DNA of 64,000 bases from an uncultured Candidatus Binatia bacterium (lineage in GTDB: Bacteria; Desulfobacterota; Binatia; Bin18). A program made the translations under genes and the position numbers. Below, piece by piece: positions 59,224 through 64,000 of this stretch. The stretch lies in assembly GCA_958296235.1 (NCBI GenBank), contig OY282457.1:823769-887768 (forward strand). The letters run 5' to 3'. The notes below the pieces were generated by a model that saw only the letters and a program-made list of their open reading frames with translations, did no database searches and had not been told where the DNA came from. Position 1 is the first letter of the stretch; the number at the start of each line of letters is the position of its first letter.

Positions 59224-60312
59224 CTAGTGAACCGACTGGGGCAACTGCATTTCCTCTGCCGCGACGACCTGCCGGGCGATCCCGAAAAACTCCTGGGCAA
59301 CCGGATGGTCAGGAGCCGAGACAACCACCGGCTTGCCCGCGTCGGCCCCAGCTCGGACTTCTTCAACCAGGGGCACCGCGCCCAATACCTTCAGGCCCGT
59401 TTTCTGCGCGCCGCCACGGCCAAAGACTTCTTCTCTTTCGTGGCAGACCGGGCACTCGTAAAAACTCATATTCTCGATCACCCCAAGAAGCGGGACATTG
59501 ACCTGTTTGAACATGCTGATTCCACGTTGGACGTCAAGCAGGGCCACATCTTGCGGCGTCGTCACGACAACGCCCCCGTGCAAAGGAACTTCCTGAGCCA
59601 GGGTGAGGGCAATATCGCCTGTGCCGGGCGGTAGGTCCACAACCAAATAATCCAACTCACTCCAGATCACGTCGCGCAGGAACTGGCGGACAATGCTCAT
59701 CACAATGGGACCTCGCCAGATCACCGGAGACTGGTCATCCAGAAAAAAGCCCATTGAGATGAGACTGACCCCATACTTTTCAACCGGGTAGATCTTTTTG
59801 TCCTGCCCTGCCCGTGGCGTGGCGTCAGTCCCCATCATCAGCGGCACACTGGGTCCATAAATATCCGCATCAAGCAGCCCGACCTTATGCCCTAACGATG
59901 CCAAGGCCAGGGTGAGGTTGACCGCAACCGTAGATTTCCCGACCCCGCCTTTCCCGCTGGCCACCGCCAGAATACGCCGAACACCAGGGATATCCGCGCG
60001 CTCTCGCACAGCTTGATTCCCCGCTTGGCCCCCTTGGTGTGGTTGCCCGGATTGAGCGGCAAACGCGTGGATATGGACGTGCACGACCTCGGGTAAGGTC
60101 ATCAATTCTTGTGTTATGCGTCCGCGCAGGTGGCGGAGGACATCTTCTTTGATACTGCTGGCCCGAATCTGCACCACCACACTGTCTGCCTGGACTTGAA
60201 CCTTGCCAACAAGTCCTAAAGTCACAATATCCCGCTGTGAGCCTGGATATTGAATCTGCCGGAGGCGCTCAGTGATACGGGTGTGGATGTCGGGAGTGTT
60301 GTGTTCGCCCAC
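59224..60312 (-). CDS. mrp: Mrp/ApbC-type Fe-S carrier ATPase, copy 2
   Basis: 362 residues starting at a GTG (60312) with AGGAGG upstream. The DUF59-like N-domain (RLRQIQYPGSQRDIVTLGLV) is linked by a Gly/Gln-rich stretch (about 80-105, GQPHQGGQAGNQ) to the P-loop ATPase domain with SGKGGVGKSTVAVNLT (about 118-133), VDLPPGTGDIALTL and C-x2-C in YECPVCHERE. First gene of the Mrp-DUF971-Mrp-Fdx-oxidoreductase series. The 290 bp upstream (60313-60602) hold no convincing gene or promoter. Confidence 0.93.
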   Translation of the reverse strand: MGEHNTPDIHTRITERLRQIQYPGSQRDIVTLGLVGKVQVQADSVVVQIRASSIKEDVLRHLRGRITQELMTLPEVVHVHIHAFAAQSGQPHQGGQAGNQAVRERADIPGVRRILAVASGKGGVGKSTVAVNLTLALASLGHKVGLLDADIYGPSVPLMMGTDATPRAGQDKKIYPVEKYGVSLISMGFFLDDQSPVIWRGPIVMSIVRQFLRDVIWSELDYLVVDLPPGTGDIALTLAQEVPLHGGVVVTTPQDVALLDVQRGISMFKQVNVPLLGVIENMSFYECPVCHEREEVFGRGGAQKTGLKVLGAVPLVEEVRAGADAGKPVVVSAPDHPVAQEFFGIARQVVAAEEMQLPQSVH

Positions 60313-60602
60313 CCAGTTTCCTCCTCAGCATCGACGCTGCTGTTGATCTCTCTCCTGTTTAAGACATGCGAGAACGATTCTGCACGCATTTCGCTTCCCC
60401 GCCGCTTGCCTCTGTCGCACCGCACAGCAGAGATGACGAAACCCGTACAAATGTAGACCTGTAAAGTCTTCATTATCAAGCCCCGTGGATCCATTCAAGA
60501 ATGGTCGTGTTACACCTTAAAAAGGGAGACGGACTATGAGACGACCGAACGGGGAGGCGATGAAGACGGCTCCGAGAGGAGGCCAACGCCAATTGCAAGG
60601 GC

Positions 60603-61133
60603 TTAGTCGGCGTCTTCTTTTTCTTTCCTTTGGGGTGGCAGAGTGAGCGTATCCGGGGGGTTGGCTGAGACGCTCCTGAGCAAAATATACGGATCTCCAC
60701 CAACGCCCATTCCCCGCGTAATGCCCATCGTTCCGTACTGATAGCCGATCAACGTCCCGGTAAACCAGTACGACTCGCCCTTGAGAGGGATATCTTTCAC
60801 CAAAGCCCGGTCCGAATAGAATAGGAGTATCCGGTCCATGATACTCGCCTTCATGGAAACGACACCATTACCGGCAATCAAGGTCGGAAGCATCGTCATC
60901 CCATAGTACTCCACGTACTCAACATTACCCGTTTGACTATCCCGTATAAAATAGCGCCGTTTGTCCTGATCGGGAAAACGTCGGAAGCCGCCTGTCACCG
61001 TGATCTCCTGTCCGACTTTTTGATTTGCCAAAAAGCGCACCAATGCACCCGCCCGCGCCTCCGCGCTGGGGTAGAGGAGTGCCATTCCAATGAAGAGATG
61101 GAGCCAGAGCGTCACCGTCCGACCTGTCCGCAT
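60603..61133 (-). CDS. Exported hypothetical protein
   Basis: 176 residues, family not recognised. A signal peptide is likely: positive N-terminus MRTGR, hydrophobic stretch about 8-22, and an AxA site in AEARAG near 28. The mature part begins with VRFLANQKVGQEITVTGGF, followed by strand-rich sequence (RYFIRDSQTGNVEYVEYYG), which could be an OB-like fold, and ends in a charged KEKEDAD tail. It is alone, downstream of no obvious partner. Upstream are three tandem copies of TCCTCTTG, which read as repeated ribosome-binding-like AGAGGA on its strand. Confidence 0.65.
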   Translation of the reverse strand: MRTGRTVTLWLHLFIGMALLYPSAEARAGALVRFLANQKVGQEITVTGGFRRFPDQDKRRYFIRDSQTGNVEYVEYYGMTMLPTLIAGNGVVSMKASIMDRILLFYSDRALVKDIPLKGESYWFTGTLIGYQYGTMGITRGMGVGGDPYILLRSVSANPPDTLTLPPQRKEKEDAD

Positions 61134-61140
61134 CGTCTTC

Positions 61141-61164
61141 TCCTCTTGTCCTCTTGTCCTCTTG
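61141..61164 (-). repeat. Tandem 8-bp repeat x3 (TCCTCTTG) next to the start of the exported protein gene
   Basis: Three perfect copies of TCCTCTTG at 61141-61148, 61149-61156 and 61157-61164. On the minus strand this gives CAAGAGGA repeated just before GAGAAGACGATG, so GAGGA-type Shine-Dalgarno sequences are repeated ahead of the start codon at 61133. Copy-number change could alter the leader without shifting the coding frame. Confidence 0.6.
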
Positions 61165-61294
61165 CCAAAAATTGACCGCCCGCAGTCTATCTATGCAATT
61201 CCCAGATAAAAGAAAAGGATTGCGGCCCCTGCCGCTCTCTTGCCGCGTCGCTCCTTTCAGGCCACAATAAGTGAGGGTGTGCAGGAGGGCTGCA

Positions 61295-61891
61295 ATGCGG
61301 CGACACTGGCGTGCAAAACTGACTCCTTTTCAGCAGCGAATTTTTGATCGCAGCACTGGGATCACAACGATTGAATTTGACCCCACCCCACAACTTCGAG
61401 CCGCGGTCAGAGCCCTGCCTGCCGCGCTCAAGGCGCAAGAGCAGGCCCGCGTCGCAACGCTCTCCCAAACCATTGTCAATCACATCTGCTGGCGGCTCAG
61501 GGTCCGCACGGTCCAGGTCCGCGTACACGGCACTCGTCCGTCGAACCAGCAGGGAGAACTTCACGGGCTCTATACGCAATACGGCGGGGGCAGTAAAAAC
61601 GACTCGATCCAAGTCTGGATGCGAACGGCAAAACGCAAACAAACCGTTGCGTTCCGAACCTTTCTCAGAACCCTGTTACATGAGGTCTGTCATCATTTAG
61701 ACTATACGTACTTCCACTTTCGGGAATCCTACCATACTGAGGGGTTCTTTCAGCGCGAGTCTTGCCTCTTTCACCGCGTCATGTCTCCACCGACAAAAAC
61801 GTCGCCGACGGCTCGGAAGTCGTCCCGCTCATTATCCTCTCTGGTGCAAGAATTCCTCCCAAGTCAGAGCCCTGCTCAGCCGGAACAATAG
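61295..61891 (+). CDS. Zincin-like (HExxH) protein, possibly a metallopeptidase
   Basis: 198 residues from the ATG at 61295 ([14 protein letters not shown]), with GGAGG six bases upstream. The frame is open 8 codons further. The motif [11 protein letters not shown] (about 132-142) is an HExxH metal site. [16 protein letters not shown] about 15 residues later may supply a third ligand or the catalytic turn, a layout seen in SprT-like zincins. A basic, Ser-rich C-terminal tail (about 160-198) looks disordered. Divergent from the exported protein gene, 104 bp ahead of asnS. Substrate unknown. Confidence 0.65.
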   Translation: MRRHWRAKLTPFQQRIFDRSTGITTIEFDPTPQLRAAVRALPAALKAQEQARVATLSQTIVNHICWRLRVRTVQVRVHGTRPSNQQGELHGLYTQYGGGSKNDSIQVWMRTAKRKQTVAFRTFLRTLLHEVCHHLDYTYFHFRESYHTEGFFQRESCLFHRVMSPPTKTSPTARKSSRSLSSLVQEFLPSQSPAQPEQ

Positions 61892-61995
61892 CAATCCCTG
61901 ACCAGGGCTCTCCAGTGTCCGCCTCATGCCTTTCTCTTCCTTTGTGCTATAGTGCTCCTCTGAACCGCATCCAACAGTCCAGGAAGGGAATGGCT

Positions 61996-63291
61996 ATGCC
62001 TGAGTGGGTTTATATAAAGGATATTGCCCAATACGAAGGGCAAGAGGTCGAACTGCGAGGCTGGTTGTATAATAAGCGCTCCAGCGGGAAGCTGCACTTT
62101 CTTCAGGTGCGCGACGGCACCGGCACGCTCCAGTGTGTGGTGTTCAAGGGCGACGTCTCAGCCGAAACCTTTGCCTTGGGCCAGGACCTCACCCAGGAAT
62201 CGTCCGTTGTGGTCCAGGGTACGGTCCGGGCGGATACGCGCTCGCCGATTGGATTTGAACTTGGCGTGAGCGCCTTACACCTCACCCAGCAGGCCCACGC
62301 CTACCCGATTAGCCCCAAAGAACACGGGGTTGCCTTTCTGCTCGACCACCGCCACCTGTGGCTGCGCTCCTCACGCCAGCAGGCTCTCCTGCGTGTTCGC
62401 AGTGAAGTCATCAAAGCGTGTCGAGACTACTTCGATACGCGGGGCTTTACCCTGCTCGATGCCCCGATCTTCACCCCTGCCGCCTGTGAAGGCACAACCA
62501 CCCTCTTTCCAGTCGACTATTTCGATGACACCGTCTATCTCACCCAGAGTGGGCAGCTCTATATGGAAGCCGGCGCTATGGCGTTCGGCAAAGTCTACTG
62601 CTGCGGTCCGACTTTTCGTGCCGAGAAGTCCAAGACGCGACGCCATCTGACTGAATTTTGGATGATTGAGCCCGAAGTGGCCTACTGCGACTTGGATGGC
62701 GATATGGACCTGGCCGAAGATTTTCTGGAGACCGTTGTCCAGCGCGTCCTGACCAACCGGCAGGCAGAACTCCAGACGCTTGAGCGTGATATCACCAAAC
62801 TCGCTCAGGTCAGGAAGCCGTTTCCGCGTATCAGCTACGGCGAAGCTATCGAACGCCTGCAATCCACGGGCGTTGACATTCAGTGGGGAGACGACTTTGG
62901 CGGTGATGACGAGACCATTTTATCCGAACAATTTGACCGGCCGGTTATAGTGCATCGCTATCCGATAGCGAACAAAGCCTTTTATATGAAGACCGACCCG
63001 CAGCATACGACAGTTGCCTTATGTATGGACGTCTTAGCGCCAGAAGGCTATGGCGAGATCATCGGAGGCGGCCAGCGTGAGGACGACCTGCCCGTCTTAC
63101 AAGGAAAACTGGAGGCGCACGACCTGTCCGAAGAAGCCTTCTCTTGGTATCTGGACCTGAGGCGCTACGGCTCCGTTCCCCATGCCGGTTTCGGCATGGG
63201 TATTGAGCGCATGGTCACCTGGCTGTGCGGCCTGCATCACGTTCGAGAATCAATTCCATTTCCCAGAATGCTGGAGCGGGTGACACCCTAA
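61996..63291 (+). CDS. asnS: Asparaginyl-tRNA synthetase
   Basis: Class II synthetase that charges tRNA-Asn. The ATG at 61996 ([15 protein letters not shown]) gives 431 residues with AGGAAGGG well spaced; the ATG two codons earlier is too close. An N-terminal OB fold ([20 protein letters not shown]) precedes class II motif 2 ([21 protein letters not shown] split at about 205-225) and motif 3 [15 protein letters not shown] (about 402). The ending [12 protein letters not shown] is AsnRS-like rather than AspRS-like. A TATAGT hexamer at 61948-61953 may be its -10. Confidence 0.94.
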   Translation: MPEWVYIKDIAQYEGQEVELRGWLYNKRSSGKLHFLQVRDGTGTLQCVVFKGDVSAETFALGQDLTQESSVVVQGTVRADTRSPIGFELGVSALHLTQQAHAYPISPKEHGVAFLLDHRHLWLRSSRQQALLRVRSEVIKACRDYFDTRGFTLLDAPIFTPAACEGTTTLFPVDYFDDTVYLTQSGQLYMEAGAMAFGKVYCCGPTFRAEKSKTRRHLTEFWMIEPEVAYCDLDGDMDLAEDFLETVVQRVLTNRQAELQTLERDITKLAQVRKPFPRISYGEAIERLQSTGVDIQWGDDFGGDDETILSEQFDRPVIVHRYPIANKAFYMKTDPQHTTVALCMDVLAPEGYGEIIGGGQREDDLPVLQGKLEAHDLSEEAFSWYLDLRRYGSVPHAGFGMGIERMVTWLCGLHHVRESIPFPRMLERVTP

Positions 63292-63295
63292 CGGG

Positions 63296-64000
63296 TTACT
63301 GGAGAGCCGAGGCGGTTTTTGGCGCCGGCGCGTGTGGAGCCTGCTCTTCGCGGATTGCCCGCAGCAGCGCGATATTGTCGCCATGTCCCGTCCGGTAGGC
63401 AGTCACCTTGCCGCGGATAGGTTGGCCTAACAGGTAGAGATCGCCAAGCAGATCAAGAATCTTGTGGCGGACAAGCTCATCCTCAAAGCGGAGGGGCGGA
63501 TTGAGGATCCCGTGCTCACCAATCACGAGGCAATTATTCAGCCGACCGCCGTTGGCAAGACCCATCTCTTCAAGTGCCTCAATCTCCTTGAGAAAGCCGA
63601 AGGTCCGCGCCGGCGCAATAGTCTCACGATAACTGTCAGCATCGCGCTGGACGTAGTGGAACTCCTGTCTCCCAACTGGCTCTGGATATTCCAGGCAGTA
63701 GTCGATCTCAAGCTGCTCCGAGGGTTCAATGCGGAGGAATTTCCCCGCGCTGTGGTCGCCGACCTGATAGGTCCGGTCTACGCTCAGGGCCTCCACCTCT
63801 TCGTCTTGTTCAACACTGCCGGCACTGTCGAGCAATTGACAGAATTCCAGCGCCGACCCGTCGAGAATAGGGACCTCCCCCTGCATTTTAATCAGCAGGT
63901 TGGTGATGCCATATCCGTGCAGAGCCGAGAGCAGATGTTCAACCGTTTTCACCCCCGCCCCCTCCCGATACAGGCTGGTTGCATAACCGGTCGATTGGAC
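63296..64000 (-). CDS. lpxC: UDP-3-O-acyl-N-acetylglucosamine deacetylase (partial, 5' end beyond window)
   Basis: Committed step of lipid A synthesis; a zinc-dependent deacetylase. About 234 residues are visible and the frame is open to the right edge, so a GTG at 63952 that looks like a start is internal. Zinc ligands: His in TVEHLLSALHGYGI, and His and Asp in VRHKILDLLGDLYLLG. The catalytic His is in TGHGDNIALLRAI. LDGSALEFCQLL is also typical. About 75 N-terminal residues are missing. It ends 4 bp from the convergent asnS. Confidence 0.93.
   Translation of the reverse strand, partial: VQSTGYATSLYREGAGVKTVEHLLSALHGYGITNLLIKMQGEVPILDGSALEFCQLLDSAGSVEQDEEVEALSVDRTYQVGDHSAGKFLRIEPSEQLEIDYCLEYPEPVGRQEFHYVQRDADSYRETIAPARTFGFLKEIEALEEMGLANGGRLNNCLVIGEHGILNPPLRFEDELVRHKILDLLGDLYLLGQPIRGKVTAYRTGHGDNIALLRAIREEQAPHAPAPKTASALQ

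Noticed and set aside
60313-60602. Small plus-strand ORF near 60537 beginning MRRPNGEAMKTAPRGG
   Set aside because: It has a ribosome-binding-like GGAG but only about 36 codons, no similarity, and overlaps the end of the exported protein gene on the other strand.
61762-61995. Upstream extension of the asnS frame
   Set aside because: It overlaps the zincin-like gene in another frame and has no synthetase similarity; ATG 61996 has a good ribosome-binding site.
63952-63954. GTG at 63952 as the start of lpxC
   Set aside because: The frame continues open to the window edge and the known N-terminal part of LpxC precedes this position, so the GTG is an internal Val codon.

Overview
The window is a gene-dense core-genome segment of a Gram-negative bacterium. 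LptF, LptG and LpxC imply an outer membrane with lipopolysaccharide. The gene orders (S10-spc-alpha, rif/str, tRNA-tuf, tRNA-tig-clpX-lon, one nuoA-N run) resemble deltaproteobacterial and related lineages such as Tectomicrobia, Binatota or Methylomirabilota. I cannot fix the taxon from sequence alone. Almost everything is on the minus strand, so transcription mostly runs from high to low coordinates. There are no rRNA genes, insertion sequences, CRISPR arrays or prophage genes.

Layout from left to right: trpF (cut by the left edge), trpC and trpD, with a SPOR-domain membrane protein just upstream of them (1-3076). The alpha, spc and S10 ribosomal clusters from rplQ to rpsJ follow (3243-17943). 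They carry rpoA, secY and map, and a lineage-specific repetitive coiled-coil membrane protein lies between rpsD and rpoA. Next are tuf copy 1, rpsG, rpsL, rpoC, rpoB, rplL, rplJ, rplA, rplK, nusG, secE, tRNA-Trp, rpmG, tuf copy 2 and four tRNAs (17950-33542). After that come rlmB, divergent lptF-lptG, rpsI-rplM with two tRNAs, lon, clpX, tig and five tRNAs (33792-43888). fusA, infA, adk and clpP are all absent from places where they commonly sit in these clusters.

The right third holds an 11-subunit complex I operon (nuoA,B,C,D,H,I,J,K,L,M,N; no E, F or G; 44006-54877). Beside it is an iron-sulfur and ferredoxin module: an Rrf2/IscR-like regulator, a second NuoB, an IscU scaffold, a flavin oxidoreductase of the ferredoxin-reductase type, an ISC-type 2Fe-2S ferredoxin, and two Mrp/ApbC P-loop Fe-S carriers flanking a DUF971 protein (54939-60312). 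A secreted hypothetical protein, a zincin-like protein, asnS and a partial lpxC finish the window.

The most interesting part is 44006-60312. A complex I with no NADH-oxidising arm sits next to a flavoprotein-ferredoxin pair and Fe-S assembly factors, with a second NuoB and a cysteine-containing Rrf2 regulator. This suggests, as inference only, a co-regulated unit that builds complex I and may feed it electrons through ferredoxin. A strong promoter and a direct repeat lie in front of iscU. iscU also shares with the tuf genes a G-ending codon style unlike that of the ribosomal protein genes.
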